Assembly (NCBI RefSeq): GCF_009828925.2
Contig: NZ_WUTY02000001.1
Span: 2,572,492-2,636,491 of the forward strand
Source: Methylicorpusculum oleiharenae
Lineage (GTDB): Bacteria > Pseudomonadota > Gammaproteobacteria > Methylococcales > Methylomonadaceae
DNA length: 64,000 nucleotides
Direction: 5' to 3'
Position 1 is the first letter of the stretch. Each line of letters begins with the position of its first letter. The position numbers and the translations under genes are program-made. This document shows, piece by piece, positions 1-8,881 of this stretch. A model generated the notes under the pieces. It did not search any database. It worked only from the letters and a program-made list of their open reading frames with translations, and had not been told where the DNA came from.

Positions 1-218
1 TGGAAGGCCATGCAGATGAGCGTGGTTCTCCGGAATACAACATTGCTTTAGGAGAGCAACGTGGTAAATCGGTTGACCGTATGCTGAAAGTTCAAGGCGT
101 TTCGGAAAGTCAGCTTCAAGTGGTCAGCTATGGGGAAGAAAAACCTTCTGCAATGGGTAGCGATGAGTCGGCATGGCAGCTTAACCGTAGAGTCGAACTG
201 ATTTATCAGGGGCAATAA
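1..218 (+). CDS. pal: Pal, peptidoglycan-associated lipoprotein (C-terminal part)
   Basis: The window opens inside an open frame (codons from base 3) encoding the last 71 residues of an OmpA-like domain. It begins [13 protein letters not shown], continues with an ALGEQR helix, and ends in [10 protein letters not shown]. These are the peptidoglycan-binding loop and last strand typical of Pal. Pal is an outer-membrane lipoprotein of the Tol-Pal system that binds diaminopimelate in peptidoglycan and helps constrict the outer membrane at division. The stop TAA overlaps the next start by one base (TAATG), implying translational coupling to cpoB. The lipobox and N-terminus lie outside the window. 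The identification is secure from sequence and from gene order. Confidence 0.93.
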   Translation, partial: EGHADERGSPEYNIALGEQRGKSVDRMLKVQGVSESQLQVVSYGEEKPSAMGSDESAWQLNRRVELIYQGQ

Positions 219-1102
219 TGAAATTACGTCTGTTCTTCTTTTTGTTGTTTTTTAGCAGTGGGTCTGTATGGGCGCAATCGCGTCCGTTGCCCTCTGTCTA
301 TGATAATTCTGCATATCCAGCGGCTAATGCAAGCACTGCAAAACCCTCTTCTGCCAGCACGCTTTATGAAGTGCTCGGCCGAGTAGAGCAGTTGCAGGCG
401 GAAGTGCAACAATTAAGGGGTACTGTTGAAGAACAGGCGTTCACTATTACTGAACTGAAAAAACGGCAAAATACGATTTATAACGATCTTGATCAACGGA
501 TGCAGTCGCTGGAAACGTCTGGCACTGCGGCTGCGGGCGAAAAAGCGGAGCCTGCTCCACCTGCCCAGGAAGCTCAGCCTCCCGCGGCCAGTGCTACGCC
601 TTCTGCAGCTGTTCCGGTCATCCCCGCCCAGCCTGCTGTTGCTAACCAAGCACCGGCTAAACCGGTAGTATCAGCTACGGAAGCGGCACCTGCTGCTTCA
701 GCAGCGGTGAGCGGAAAATCCAGAAAAGAGCGCTATCAAGAAGCTTACGATACGCTGAAAGACGGGCATTACAGTCAGGCTATTACCGCTCTGAATGCCT
801 TTCTTAAAGACTATCCTGCCGGAGAGTATTCAGATAACGCGCAATACTGGCTGGGAGAGGCTTACAAGGTCAATCAGGAAGTCAGCCTGGCCCGCGAAGC
901 TTTCAGTAATGTCGTATCAAACTATCCTGCCAGTCCCAAAGTCAGTGATGCTCTGCTTAAATTAGGCTATATCGAGTTTGAGCAAAACAATAAAGCGAAA
1001 GCCGGTGAGTATTTTTCACAAATTACCACGCGTTTTCCAGGAACCACAGCCGCCCATTTAGCGGCCAAAAAAATGCAACAAATTGAAAGCGGTGCGCCCT
1101 AA
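218..1102 (+). CDS. cpoB: CpoB/YbgF, Tol-Pal-associated periplasmic TPR protein
   Basis: 294 residues. A signal peptide of about 19 residues (basic start, run of Phe/Leu, cleavage near VWA-Q) sends it to the periplasm. A YbgF trimerisation coiled coil follows at about residues 48-100, then a long Ala/Pro-rich linker (about 105-165). The C-terminus carries three TPR-like repeats from about residue 170 (KERYQEAYDTLK, YWLGEAYK, LKLGYIEF). CpoB binds TolA and coordinates PBP1B activity with Tol-Pal constriction of the outer membrane. It is translationally coupled to pal and followed two bases later by queE. The linker is longer than in E. coli CpoB but is low complexity, so length alone means little. 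Confidence 0.93.
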   Translation: MKLRLFFFLLFFSSGSVWAQSRPLPSVYDNSAYPAANASTAKPSSASTLYEVLGRVEQLQAEVQQLRGTVEEQAFTITELKKRQNTIYNDLDQRMQSLETSGTAAAGEKAEPAPPAQEAQPPAASATPSAAVPVIPAQPAVANQAPAKPVVSATEAAPAASAAVSGKSRKERYQEAYDTLKDGHYSQAITALNAFLKDYPAGEYSDNAQYWLGEAYKVNQEVSLAREAFSNVVSNYPASPKVSDALLKLGYIEFEQNNKAKAGEYFSQITTRFPGTTAAHLAAKKMQQIESGAP

Positions 1103-1104
1103 GC

Positions 1105-1746
1105 GTGAGTTCATTAAAAATTACTGAAATCTTTTATTCCCTGCAAGGTGAGTCAAATACGGTAGGTTTGCCTACCGTGTTTGTTCGCCTGACCGGCTGT
1201 CCACTGCGTTGTGTTTATTGTGATACGGCTTATGCTTTTACCGGTGGCGAAAGACTGAGTATTGATGACATCATCAGTCAGGTTGAAAGCTATAGCTCTC
1301 GTTTTGTCACCGTCACCGGCGGGGAGCCGCTGGCTCAAACGAATTGCAATGAATTGATGACAAAACTGCTCGATAAAGGCTTTGTCGTATCGCTTGAAAC
1401 AAGCGGTGCGCTTGATGTTTCCGGTGTGGATCCGCGTGTTGTCAAAGTGATGGATCTTAAAACACCCAGTTCCGGCGAAATCTCAAAAAATCGCTATGAA
1501 AATATTGATTATTTGAGTTCATCGGATCAGGTTAAGTTTGTCATTGGCGACCATTCCGATTACGAGTGGTCCAAAAACATCATGATGCAATATCGATTAA
1601 ACGAACGCTGCGACGTGCTCTTTTCACCGGTCATGGGTGAACAAAATCCAACTGAACTCGCCGAAAAAATTCTACAAGATCGATTGCCTGTCCGCTTCCA
1701 AATACAGCTTCACAAGCTGTTATGGAATGATGCGCAAGGAAAATAA
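1105..1746 (+). CDS. queE: QueE, 7-carboxy-7-deazaguanine synthase
   Basis: 213 residues, GTG start two bases after cpoB. QueE is a radical-SAM enzyme that converts 6-carboxytetrahydropterin to 7-carboxy-7-deazaguanine in queuosine (tRNA) synthesis. The cluster motif appears as [13 protein letters not shown] with C32, C36 and C39 (CxxxCxxC). The FYSLQGES start and the VTGGEPL strand are also family signatures. The length matches short gammaproteobacterial QueE. The gene immediately precedes queC, so the two consecutive pathway steps are probably co-transcribed with cpoB. Confidence 0.94.
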   Translation: MSSLKITEIFYSLQGESNTVGLPTVFVRLTGCPLRCVYCDTAYAFTGGERLSIDDIISQVESYSSRFVTVTGGEPLAQTNCNELMTKLLDKGFVVSLETSGALDVSGVDPRVVKVMDLKTPSSGEISKNRYENIDYLSSSDQVKFVIGDHSDYEWSKNIMMQYRLNERCDVLFSPVMGEQNPTELAEKILQDRLPVRFQIQLHKLLWNDAQGK

Positions 1747-1753
1747 AAAAATC

Positions 1754-2425
1754 ATGCAACGTAAAGCAATCATTCTGTTATCCGGTGGACTGGATTCAAT
1801 CACCGTTTTAGCCATGGCTAAAAAACAGGGGTATCACTGTTATGCCCTGAGTTTCGAATACGGACAAAGGCATAATGCCGAACTCGATGCTGCACGAACC
1901 ATCGCTGTTGAATACGGTGTCGTAGATCATAAAACAATTAATATTGACCTGGGCGCCATCGGTGGCTCGGCATTGACCGATGAACATATTGCTGTGCCCA
2001 CTTCGCTTCAGGAAGGCATTCCGGTAACCTATGTCCCTGCGCGCAATACGCTGTTTTTATCTTTTGCACTGGGATGGGCAGAAGTGCTCGGTTGCTCGGA
2101 TATTTTTATCGGTGTGAATGCGGTTGATTATTCAGGGTATCCGGATTGCCGGCCCGAGTTTATAGAAGCTTTTCAAAAGCTGGCAAATCTGGCAACTAAA
2201 TCCGGTGTAGAGGGACATCCCATTCAAATTCATACTCCGCTTATCAGGCTGAGCAAAGCCGATATAATCAAAAAAGGAATTGAATTAGGTGTGGATTACA
2301 ATCAAACCGTGTCGTGCTATTCCGCAACAAAATCAGGTTTAGCGTGTGGAATATGCGATGCCTGCCGGTTGCGGAAAAAAGGATTTGAAGAAGCAGGAGA
2401 GCTCGATCCGACTCGATATCAATAG
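1754..2425 (+). CDS. queC: QueC, 7-cyano-7-deazaguanine (preQ0) synthase
   Basis: 223 residues from the ATG seven bases after queE. The frame stays open further upstream inside queE, but family length and the [12 protein letters not shown] start support this ATG. QueC adenylates 7-carboxy-7-deazaguanine and aminates it to preQ0. The PP-loop is SGGLDS at residues 10-15. Four cysteines near the C-terminus (C188, C198, C201, C204; CGICDAC) form the structural zinc site. YVPARNT and the SCY segment are also diagnostic. It is the last gene of the block before tRNA-Lys. Confidence 0.94.
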   Translation: MQRKAIILLSGGLDSITVLAMAKKQGYHCYALSFEYGQRHNAELDAARTIAVEYGVVDHKTINIDLGAIGGSALTDEHIAVPTSLQEGIPVTYVPARNTLFLSFALGWAEVLGCSDIFIGVNAVDYSGYPDCRPEFIEAFQKLANLATKSGVEGHPIQIHTPLIRLSKADIIKKGIELGVDYNQTVSCYSATKSGLACGICDACRLRKKGFEEAGELDPTRYQ

Positions 2426-2480
2426 ATGTAAAAAAATGTTGCAAGCTGAAAATAAATCATTATAATAGGCAATCTTTGTT

Positions 2481-2556
2481 GGGTCGTTAGCTCAGCCGGT
2501 AGAGCACCGCACTTTTAATGCGATGGTCGTGCGTTCGAATCGCACACGACCCACCA
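2481..2556 (+). tRNA. tRNA-Lys (UUU)
   Basis: A 76-base cloverleaf with encoded CCA. The acceptor stem pairs GGGTCGT with ACGACCC, the D-arm is GCTCAGCCGGTAGAGC, the anticodon loop is CTTTTAA (anticodon TTT at 2514-2516), and the T-arm contains GTTCGAATC. The 3' half, from the anticodon stem to CCA, forms the core of the island attachment site. The tRNA remains complete because the incoming element restored the 3' end. Confidence 0.97.
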
Positions 2557-2560
2557 TCAT
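2509..2560. other. attL, left attachment site of the island
   Basis: These 52 bases (3' part of tRNA-Lys plus CCA and TCAT) recur exactly at 63383-63434, in the same direction. The base before and the base after differ between copies, so the repeat ends are sharp. Direct repeats of a tRNA 3' end next to a tyrosine integrase are the standard mark of site-specific integration. The distance between copies gives an element of 60,874 bp. Confidence 0.92.
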
Positions 2561-2574
2561 TTAATATATAAATC

Positions 2575-2608
2575 AACCAGTTAGCTTGTTATGGCAACTG
2601 GTTTTTTT
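2575..2608 (+). terminator. Rho-independent terminator after tRNA-Lys
   Basis: The hairpin AACCAGTT / AACTGGTT has a 13-base loop and is followed by a run of T. It lies inside the island, just past attL, so the tRNA transcript now ends in island-supplied DNA. It could also stop transcripts coming from the convergent integrase gene. Confidence 0.75.
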
Positions 2609-2643
2609 GTGCTTATCATTTTTCATTTCCGATTTTTTGACGA

Positions 2644-3705
2644 TTATGCTGCTCGGATCAGTGTAAGTTCTGTTCCGTGCCTATCGCCACAAAGCAATTC
2701 AACACACTCAATCAACCGAGCGATTTCAGCTTTGCTGTAGTGCGTGGTAATATGCCCTGCATGATGGCCCAACAAGTCCTGCCGATCTTCAAAGCTCACG
2801 CCCGCTGCACGTAAACGCATACCAAACGTGTGTCTCAAATCATGCACGCGAACATCAGCTAGATTAGCCGCTTCACGTGCTTTTCGCCACGCCCTGTTGT
2901 TCATCCTCTCTAATCGGTTGCCTTTCAGATGAAATACAAACTCTGATTGACCCCGATAACGATCCACAATCGAGCGCGCTAAAGCATTCAGTGGCACGAT
3001 GCGTTCATGACCATTTTTTGCACTCTCTTCCGTGATGATAAAGACTGACTCCTGGGTGCCGGAAATCTTGGCTTCATGCTCCCATTTGAGGCCACATAAC
3101 TCCTGATCTCTCAAGCCAGTATGCAGTGCAAATAGAGCCATATCCGCCAAATATTGCGGCATACCCTTCATTAGCTTTTCTTGTTCCGCAATCGATATCG
3201 GACGTGTCTTACGCTTCTTGCCTTTTACCGAAGGCAGAAGCGGCGCACTATCCAACCAAGGCCTGCCTTGTTCATCACGCCACATAACCACACAGAGCTT
3301 TAAAACTCTACGAATGATGGCCATGTCCCGGTTCAGTGTTCCTGCAGAAATTTTAGCGGTCTTTCTATCTCGAATATACTGATCCAGAGAAGCCGAATGA
3401 ATTTTCTGCAACGCGATTTGACCGATATACGGCATCACTGCCTTCAGCGTATCTATATCTCGATCCAAAGATCGTTTATGCCCATTTTCTTCAATGAAGC
3501 GACCAGCAGCCTCATCGAATGTCCTCTCACGACGTTCACCGTATACCACTTCTTTTCGGATTTCTTGAATACGCTTAGCTAAGTAACATTCAGCGGCTTC
3601 GAGTTCCGTTTCGCCAGTGCTTTCGCGAAGCTTGATGCCTGCGATGGTTTTGTCGATGTGCCAGATATTGCCTTTTTTTCTAAGGCCGGGGGTTGATTTT
3701 GCCAT
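2644..3705 (-). CDS. Tyrosine-type site-specific integrase
   Basis: 353 residues. The core-binding domain covers about residues 60-150. The catalytic domain has the first Arg in HTGLRDQEL (R199), the HDLRH box (H288, R291, H292) and the nucleophile Tyr323 in HYSKAEI, after LLGHHAGH. All catalytic residues are present. A Shine-Dalgarno GGAGAA lies 7 bases before ATG. It probably inserts and excises the island at tRNA-Lys: its 3' end lies 84 bases from attL and it points towards the junction. The start overlaps the upstream AlpA/excisionase-like gene by 127 bases in another frame, suggesting coupled expression. Typical of integrases of tRNA-targeting islands and satellites. Confidence 0.93.
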   Translation of the reverse strand: MAKSTPGLRKKGNIWHIDKTIAGIKLRESTGETELEAAECYLAKRIQEIRKEVVYGERRERTFDEAAGRFIEENGHKRSLDRDIDTLKAVMPYIGQIALQKIHSASLDQYIRDRKTAKISAGTLNRDMAIIRRVLKLCVVMWRDEQGRPWLDSAPLLPSVKGKKRKTRPISIAEQEKLMKGMPQYLADMALFALHTGLRDQELCGLKWEHEAKISGTQESVFIITEESAKNGHERIVPLNALARSIVDRYRGQSEFVFHLKGNRLERMNNRAWRKAREAANLADVRVHDLRHTFGMRLRAAGVSFEDRQDLLGHHAGHITTHYSKAEIARLIECVELLCGDRHGTELTLIRAA

Positions 3706-3911
3706 GATATTTTCTCCAGTGGCTTGCCCGGCTTTCCGTTTGCGGCTTTGACTTTATCAGCCCAGGCGTCTAAGTCAAGTCTGTCATAAGAAACAGATCG
3801 TCCAAATCGAATTTCAGTTAGGTATGGCCTAACCAGCTTATTGAAAACCGGTTCACTCATTCCTAAATAACCAGGTGCGTCTCTTTGCCTTAATAGCTTT
3901 GGTATTACCAT
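3579..3911 (-). CDS. AlpA/excisionase-like DNA-binding protein
   Basis: 110 residues from the internal ATG, which has AGGAGA seven bases upstream (an ATG six codons earlier lacks this). The N-terminus (LLRQRDAPGYLGMSEPVFNK) is a winged-helix/MerR-like helix-turn-helix, followed by FGRSVSYDRLDLDAWAD, the pattern seen in AlpA, Xis and similar small regulators. The last 50 residues are basic and low complexity and share DNA with the integrase start. By position it is likely the recombination directionality factor and/or transcriptional activator of the integrase. Function is inferred from fold and context only. Confidence 0.7.
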   Translation of the reverse strand: MVIPKLLRQRDAPGYLGMSEPVFNKLVRPYLTEIRFGRSVSYDRLDLDAWADKVKAANGKPGKPLEKISWQNQPPALEKKAISGTSTKPSQASSFAKALAKRNSKPLNVT

Positions 3912-4219
3912 CTTGAATCTCCTAACCAAGGATCTTGTTTCATTGAGTCGTTTGAATTAATTCAACTCTAAGATATCCAATGTTAGGGGCTAGAAAAAGG
4001 AACTATCCTTCTGGATTTTTTGCTGCTATGCACCGTGAAAGGTGCACGCGAAAAGGGAGTGAGATTAAGTGAAAAGTAACCGCCAACTACAACGACGTAG
4101 CAACAGCCAAACTTGGCAGCTTGATGTTCTAATTATTTTTTTATAGGCATTTTGATCGACTTACCAAAAATCTCGTCAATTAGCAGTCGATGCGACTAAT
4201 ATATCACTTGGATTCATTT

Positions 4220-4259
4220 TGTAAGCACCAACCCTCTGCGCGCAGAATGAGTGCTTACA
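4220..4259. repeat. Nested inverted repeat in the 408-bp gap before the integrase pair
   Basis: The perfect arms TGTAAGCAC (4220-4228) and GTGCTTACA (4251-4259) enclose the palindrome CTGCGCGCAG (4236-4245). The surrounding gap (3912-4319) contains no other convincing feature. Placement between the divergent-looking control region of the integrase unit and the next gene suggests an operator, recombination accessory site or origin-related structure. Nothing shows which. Confidence 0.5.
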
Positions 4260-4319
4260 TTCACCTGCCACATTTTATATAGCGCATGACGCGCCTTTTG
4301 ATGAAGCCGGTTACTTTTC

Positions 4320-5786
4320 TTAGCCAGCTTTAACAAAATCATCAACTTGAGCACAAAAGTCTATTATTAAGGAATACGTATCTTTGACACTGAGCATTTT
4401 AAAAACTTGGTACATTTCCTTTTGAATTTCCAGCTTCTCCCGCCTGACTCGCATGTGTGCAACTGCTCCTTCTTGGCTTGTGTAATTGCCAGATAAACTA
4501 TTGACTGCTATCGAATGCCGAGTAACGAAAAATTTGATAAGCTCCTGATTAAGAGCCGCACCCAATACGTCCTCTTTAGTAACATGGCCAACATCATTAA
4601 TCCGCCGCGAAAAACCTGAAATTTCTTTATAGATTAAACAGCCTGGATTATTATCGCCGGATATATATAGATTCAACTTAGTCTTATTATCAAAATCGTT
4701 ATAAAGCAAAGCAGCAGCCACGGCGACACAGTCAGGCTGCATATGCCTATTTTCGAAAGCTGCAAGCTCCTCTTCAGTTTTACAATGGCTATTACTCGAG
4801 ATAATGTAAATTCTGCAAATAACCTGAGCGCATTTTATCAAATCAGAAGGTGGCTTTCTCGAATTAACCGCTCTTAAATTCTCTAAGGTCGGTATGATTT
4901 CGTCCTCTGAAATAATATGATGACAATACTGAAAATTATTCGGCAAACTACGCAATATCTGATCTTGAGTGCGTAAAGTTGCGTCTACTTGATTAATAGC
5001 AAGATTATAAGAAGGCATTTTTATCAGTAACACCCGAAGACTTTCTGTTATAGTAATTGTATTATTTTTAACATAGATTCCTATAACCTTTATCAGCGTA
5101 TCTCTAATATAAGAAATTACCTCATCCAGGCCGGTATCAGGCAGTTTTGCTTCATCAAGATAACCATCAGTGTTTCTATGTAATTCGAAAAACAATTTTT
5201 GTATTGCTTCATCAAAAAGAGAAATCAGTCCATCTAAAGCGGTTAAAGGATATTTATTAGGCAATAGATAGGGATAATCAGTTCTATCTTCATTACTTAA
5301 ACCGCTAATAAGGCGCGAGTAATAGCATCGAATGATCGCATCGTTTAATTTTTTTGGCTCCTTCTTTTCTTTAGCAGGAGAATATAAAGGGTAATCAGAC
5401 AAGGAAGGCGTTGTTGTTTTATTTTCACCTGTTATAAGTAAATTATACCAGCCACGCTTGATTTGGGACAAAATACCAAAATGCGTTAATATCTTGAATA
5501 ACTCGCTTTTATCTAATTGAATGGCGTCATACAGCTCAGGAAACTCAATAATTGACTTGATAGTATCTATTTGGTAATTAGCTCTTTCACCAATATAATA
5601 GTTATCATATAAATATTCCGTAAGCTTATTTTTTGTTAATAAATCATCTTTAATAGAATCAAGATTAGAAGGCTCATAGGGATTATTAGGAAATTCACTG
5701 TAATTATTGTTAATAACAATTCTAACAAGTCGTTTCTTATCATATAACACTTTGTCTTTTTTCTGGTTTATTGTCACCGTATTCAT
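4320..5786 (-). CDS. Protein of unknown function, AT-rich gene
   Basis: 488 residues, no family recognised. It begins MNTVTINQKKDKVLYDK and has no signal peptide or membrane segment. It is rich in Asn, Ile, Tyr and Lys with mixed alpha/helical character. The gene is clearly more AT-rich than the plasmid-type block that follows, as is the ATPase gene at the opposite end of the island. These two may be original backbone genes of the element, while the GC-richer genes between them are later cargo. It reads in the same direction as the integrase unit, separated by 408 bases. A replication or packaging-related satellite function is possible but not shown. Confidence 0.75.
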   Translation of the reverse strand: MNTVTINQKKDKVLYDKKRLVRIVINNNYSEFPNNPYEPSNLDSIKDDLLTKNKLTEYLYDNYYIGERANYQIDTIKSIIEFPELYDAIQLDKSELFKILTHFGILSQIKRGWYNLLITGENKTTTPSLSDYPLYSPAKEKKEPKKLNDAIIRCYYSRLISGLSNEDRTDYPYLLPNKYPLTALDGLISLFDEAIQKLFFELHRNTDGYLDEAKLPDTGLDEVISYIRDTLIKVIGIYVKNNTITITESLRVLLIKMPSYNLAINQVDATLRTQDQILRSLPNNFQYCHHIISEDEIIPTLENLRAVNSRKPPSDLIKCAQVICRIYIISSNSHCKTEEELAAFENRHMQPDCVAVAAALLYNDFDNKTKLNLYISGDNNPGCLIYKEISGFSRRINDVGHVTKEDVLGAALNQELIKFFVTRHSIAVNSLSGNYTSQEGAVAHMRVRREKLEIQKEMYQVFKMLSVKDTYSLIIDFCAQVDDFVKAG

Positions 5787-6094
5787 ATTTTTATTTTAAC
5801 CTAAGAAGACCGTTAATCTTAGAAATACCAAGCACATGAATGTAAGATGAATTTGGCTCTCACGTAAGCTTAATTAATAATACATTTAGGCAAGTAATAC
5901 CTAGAACTACTTAAAACTTTCGACGGATTCTGACTGGTTTAGCCTGCTTTACTACGATAAAGATGATCATTTCTTGAACCACCCAATCCCGCTTTTAAAA
6001 AATCTCAATCACATATACCTATCCTGAGTGTACTTCCCTGTACTCGACATTAAGTCGCATCGTAGGGGAGCAGGCTTGTATTTTATTCTTCCTT
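5787..6094. other. Intergenic stretch without a recognisable gene
   Basis: About 300 bases between the leftward unknown gene and the rightward plasmid-type block. It should hold the promoters of both. I see no open frame of interest and no convincing consensus promoter. Confidence 0.5.
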
Positions 6095-6130
6095 CAACGC
6101 CGGACGCCTAGCGTCGGGCGTTGGTCTTTT
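6095..6130 (+). terminator. Leader hairpin with T-tract upstream of the zinc-ribbon gene
   Basis: The arms CAACGCCGGACGC and GCGTCGGGCGTTG (12 of 13 paired) with a 3-base loop are followed by GTCTTTTTC. It has the form of a Rho-independent terminator. However, it lies 93 bases before the start of a gene on the same strand and no gene ends just upstream on that strand, so a leader/attenuator role is more likely. A second strong hairpin precedes the RadC-like gene. Confidence 0.55.
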
Positions 6131-6222
6131 TCTGCCGTCTTGTGGTCTTGAGTTGTTCGGTACGCTGTTGCGTGCCGCTATCCTGGGCTGCTGTCCGGCA
6201 TTTTTGTTTAGGAGTATTAGCG

Positions 6223-6576
6223 ATGGGTAAGCAATGTCCGATTTGTCGATCACATCAGGTGATCACGTTAGACCGCGCCAAGCGAATGGGTGGCGCGGTC
6301 GGTGCCGTCGGCGGCGCAATGAGCGGTTGGGTGGCCTCCAGTTCCGGTGCCGCTATGGGTGCCGAGCTTGGCGCGACAGTGGGTTTGTTGGGCGGTCCGG
6401 TCGGTGCCGCTGCCGGATCAGTTGGCGGCGCTTTGATGGGGGCTTTGATCGGAGCCACTGCGGCGGGTGTGACCGGCGCCAAGTTGGGCCAGGTCATCGA
6501 CCAAAAGGTGTTACACAACTACGTGTGCCAGGATTGCGGATTGCAGTTCGGCGATGTCGATGAACCGTTGGCGTGA
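6223..6576 (+). CDS. Zinc-ribbon / glycine-zipper protein
   Basis: 117 residues from the ATG preceded by AGGAGT (the frame is open further upstream, without a good ribosome site). CPIC near the N-terminus and CQDC near the C-terminus could form one zinc ribbon. Between them, residues about 23-90 are a Gly/Ala/Val-rich stretch with regular GxxxG spacing, a glycine zipper likely to insert into or oligomerise at a membrane. Such proteins are frequent in plasmids and ICE-type blocks. No function is known to me. It is 16 bases upstream of the DUF932 gene and probably co-transcribed. Confidence 0.75.
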   Translation: MGKQCPICRSHQVITLDRAKRMGGAVGAVGGAMSGWVASSSGAAMGAELGATVGLLGGPVGAAAGSVGGALMGALIGATAAGVTGAKLGQVIDQKVLHNYVCQDCGLQFGDVDEPLA

Positions 6577-6592
6577 AGGGAGGCGATGAGTC

Positions 6593-7561
6593 ATGGCACA
6601 TTTACTGGAACAAATGGCCTATGTCGGCCAAACGCCCTGGCATGGCCTGGGCAATCTACTCGCCCCCAAACAGCCCCTGGAAGTCTGGGCCAAACAAGCC
6701 GGTATGGACTGGCAAATTCAAGAATCCGAAGTGCGCTTCATGGCCGATCAGGTCGGTCACCTCGGCACGATCCACACTTTTGCGGACCAAAAGGTGTTGT
6801 ACCGGTCCGATACCAAACAACCGTTGTCGGTGGTTTCCCAACGCTATCAAGTCGTGCAACCCCGCGAGGTGTTAGAGTTTTATAGGGACTTAACCGAGAT
6901 TGCCGGTTACGAACTGGAAACCGCCGGCGTATTAAAGGGCGGCAAGAAGTTTTGGGCTTTAGCCAAGACCGGACAAGCCGCCAGTCTGAAAGGCAACGAT
7001 CAGGTCTATGGCTATCTGCTGTTGGCCACCTCCTGTGACGGCACGTTAGCGACCACAGCGACGCCCACGACCATTAGGGTAGTGTGTAACAACACACTGA
7101 CCATTGCGATCAATGGCGCAACGCAAGCGATCAAAGTGCCACACAGCACCAAGTTCGATGCCCAAGCCGTTAAACAGCAACTGGGCGTGGCGGTCTCGCA
7201 ATGGGAGTCCTTCATGTACCGGATGCGCACACTGGCAGAGCGTAAAGTAAAATCGCATGAAGCGATGAATTACTTCCTGCGGGTACTGTGCGAATCGCCG
7301 TCCGTGAATGGCGAGCCGGTGGCCTTGAGTAACGAACGGGCACTCAAAAAAGTGCAAAGCCTGTACGAAGGTCAGGGCCACGGTGCCGATCTGGAGTCGG
7401 CCAAAGGCACCGCCTGGGGTTTGCTCAATGCAGTCACCGAATACGTCGACCATGAAAAACGGGCGCGCAGTACCGAGAGCCGCATGGATTCCGCCTGGTT
7501 CGGACAAGGCGCGACTATCAAGCACAAAGCCCTGGAGGCGGCCTTAAAGCTGGCCGCTTAA
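6593..7561 (+). CDS. DUF932 (phage/plasmid-like TIGR03299) protein
   Basis: 322 residues beginning MAHLLEQMAYVGQTPWHGLG, the characteristic DUF932 start, followed by the RYQVVQPREVLEFYRDL and TRIRVVCNNTL-like segments. The family is common in phages, plasmids and integrative elements, often beside recombination genes. Its molecular role is not established. It follows the zinc-ribbon gene and ends 63 bases before a strong terminator, so the two probably form a short transcription unit. Confidence 0.88.
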   Translation: MAHLLEQMAYVGQTPWHGLGNLLAPKQPLEVWAKQAGMDWQIQESEVRFMADQVGHLGTIHTFADQKVLYRSDTKQPLSVVSQRYQVVQPREVLEFYRDLTEIAGYELETAGVLKGGKKFWALAKTGQAASLKGNDQVYGYLLLATSCDGTLATTATPTTIRVVCNNTLTIAINGATQAIKVPHSTKFDAQAVKQQLGVAVSQWESFMYRMRTLAERKVKSHEAMNYFLRVLCESPSVNGEPVALSNERALKKVQSLYEGQGHGADLESAKGTAWGLLNAVTEYVDHEKRARSTESRMDSAWFGQGATIKHKALEAALKLAA

Positions 7562-7623
7562 CCCAGATGGATTAACGCTTTAACCACGACATAACGCTCA
7601 CGCCTTAACACCCACCCCTGACA

Positions 7624-7657
7624 AAACGCCTGGTCGGATTTCCGACCGGGCGTTTTT
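7624..7657 (+). terminator. Strong Rho-independent terminator
   Basis: The arms CGCCTGGTCGG and CCGACCGGGCG, with A/T closing pairs, enclose a very short loop and are followed by TTTTT. It ends the zinc-ribbon/DUF932 transcript. Confidence 0.9.
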
Positions 7658-7720
7658 GTGTCTGTTAGTTCGTGCATTTTGTCTTTCAAGCTATTTTACT
7701 TGACCACTGAGGAGGTCACC

Positions 7721-8737
7721 ATGACCGAAACCGCTTTACAAATCCCCCCTACCCAGAAGGCCAAACCCGCCTTGCGTCTGGTCAAAACCAAAGATATGCC
7801 GCGCGAAGACTGGCTGGCCATCAGAAAACGCGGTATTGGCAGTTCCGATGCCGCTGCAGCCGTCGGCTTAAATCCTTACCAATCACAGCTGGAACTGTGG
7901 CTGGAGAAAACCGGCCGCGACGACAATCTACCGAAAATCGATCCCCACGATGAAACCAGTCCCACCTACTGGGGCAATCTGTTAGAACCGATTGTGGCGG
8001 CGCATTACCGGCAACGAACCGGACACAAGGTCCGCCGTATTAATGCCGTACTGCAGCACCCGCATCCCCACTTGTTTTGGATGCTGGCTAATATCGACCG
8101 CGAAGTGGTAGGTTGTGACGAGGTACACATCCTGGAATGTAAAACTGCCGGTATTAACGGAGCCCGGTTATGGCGGGACGGGGTACCGGAATACGTGCAG
8201 TTACAGGTTCAGCATCAATTAGCCGTCACCGGTAAAGCCACGGCGGATGTCGCGGTCTTGCTCGGCGGTCAAGCACTGGAAATCCATCGCATCCAACGAG
8301 ACGAGGCCTTGATCGGGCGCTTGATTCAACTGGAACAACGCTTTTGGAATTACGTGGAAACCGATACACCCCCGCCAGCAGACGGTTCGGAATCGGCAGA
8401 TCTAGCGTTGCGCTGTTTGTATCCGCACGACAGCGGCGCAACCCTGAATTTCAGTCAGGACCTCCAGCTATCAGCGACCTTTGCCCATTTAATCAATGTC
8501 CGGCAAAGCCTGACGGAATTGGAACAGCAGGAAGCGTTGTTCAAGCAAACCTTGCAGCAAGCCATTGGCGATGCCAGCAAAGCCACCTTTGAAACCGGCT
8601 CGGTGACCTGGAAGAAAGCCAAGGACAGCGTCGTCTTGGATACCTCCCGTCTGCTCAAAGAGCAACCGACCCTGTTACAGCAGTATGCCACCACCAAAAC
8701 CGGCAGCCGGCGTTTCCTCGTGCAAACCGCCGACTAG
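7721..8737 (+). CDS. YqaJ-family phage-type recombination nuclease
   Basis: 338 residues from the ATG after GGAGG (an upstream in-frame extension lacks a ribosome site and is rejected). YqaJ nucleases are lambda-exonuclease-fold enzymes that make 3' overhangs for single-strand annealing. Visible motifs are GIGSSDAAAAVGLNPY (S41, S42, D43), WGNLLEP (E89), ANIDR (D126) and LECKTAG (E139, K141), the expected metal-binding and catalytic set. The C-terminal 100 residues are helical with coiled-coil character. No RecT/Bet annealase is recognisable nearby, though the next gene or the RadC-like gene might assist. Confidence 0.9.
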   Translation: MTETALQIPPTQKAKPALRLVKTKDMPREDWLAIRKRGIGSSDAAAAVGLNPYQSQLELWLEKTGRDDNLPKIDPHDETSPTYWGNLLEPIVAAHYRQRTGHKVRRINAVLQHPHPHLFWMLANIDREVVGCDEVHILECKTAGINGARLWRDGVPEYVQLQVQHQLAVTGKATADVAVLLGGQALEIHRIQRDEALIGRLIQLEQRFWNYVETDTPPPADGSESADLALRCLYPHDSGATLNFSQDLQLSATFAHLINVRQSLTELEQQEALFKQTLQQAIGDASKATFETGSVTWKKAKDSVVLDTSRLLKEQPTLLQQYATTKTGSRRFLVQTAD

Positions 8738-8881
8738 CCGTCAACGCAACAACCCAAACCAAACCAAACAAAAATTAGAACCAAAGCCATCTCACCACAC
8801 AACAACAGCCTTGGACAGGGAGAGATCCCGGTTCAGGGCGGTATGTTTGCTTTTTAGCGTCAAAACGCACAGGAGTTCATC

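Noticed and set aside
1637-1753. Longer QueC start inside queE
   Set aside because: Would add 39 residues not found in the family; the ATG at 1754 gives the normal start and length.
4220-4259. CRISPR-like repeat
   Set aside because: Only one unit, no spacers, no cas genes anywhere in the window.
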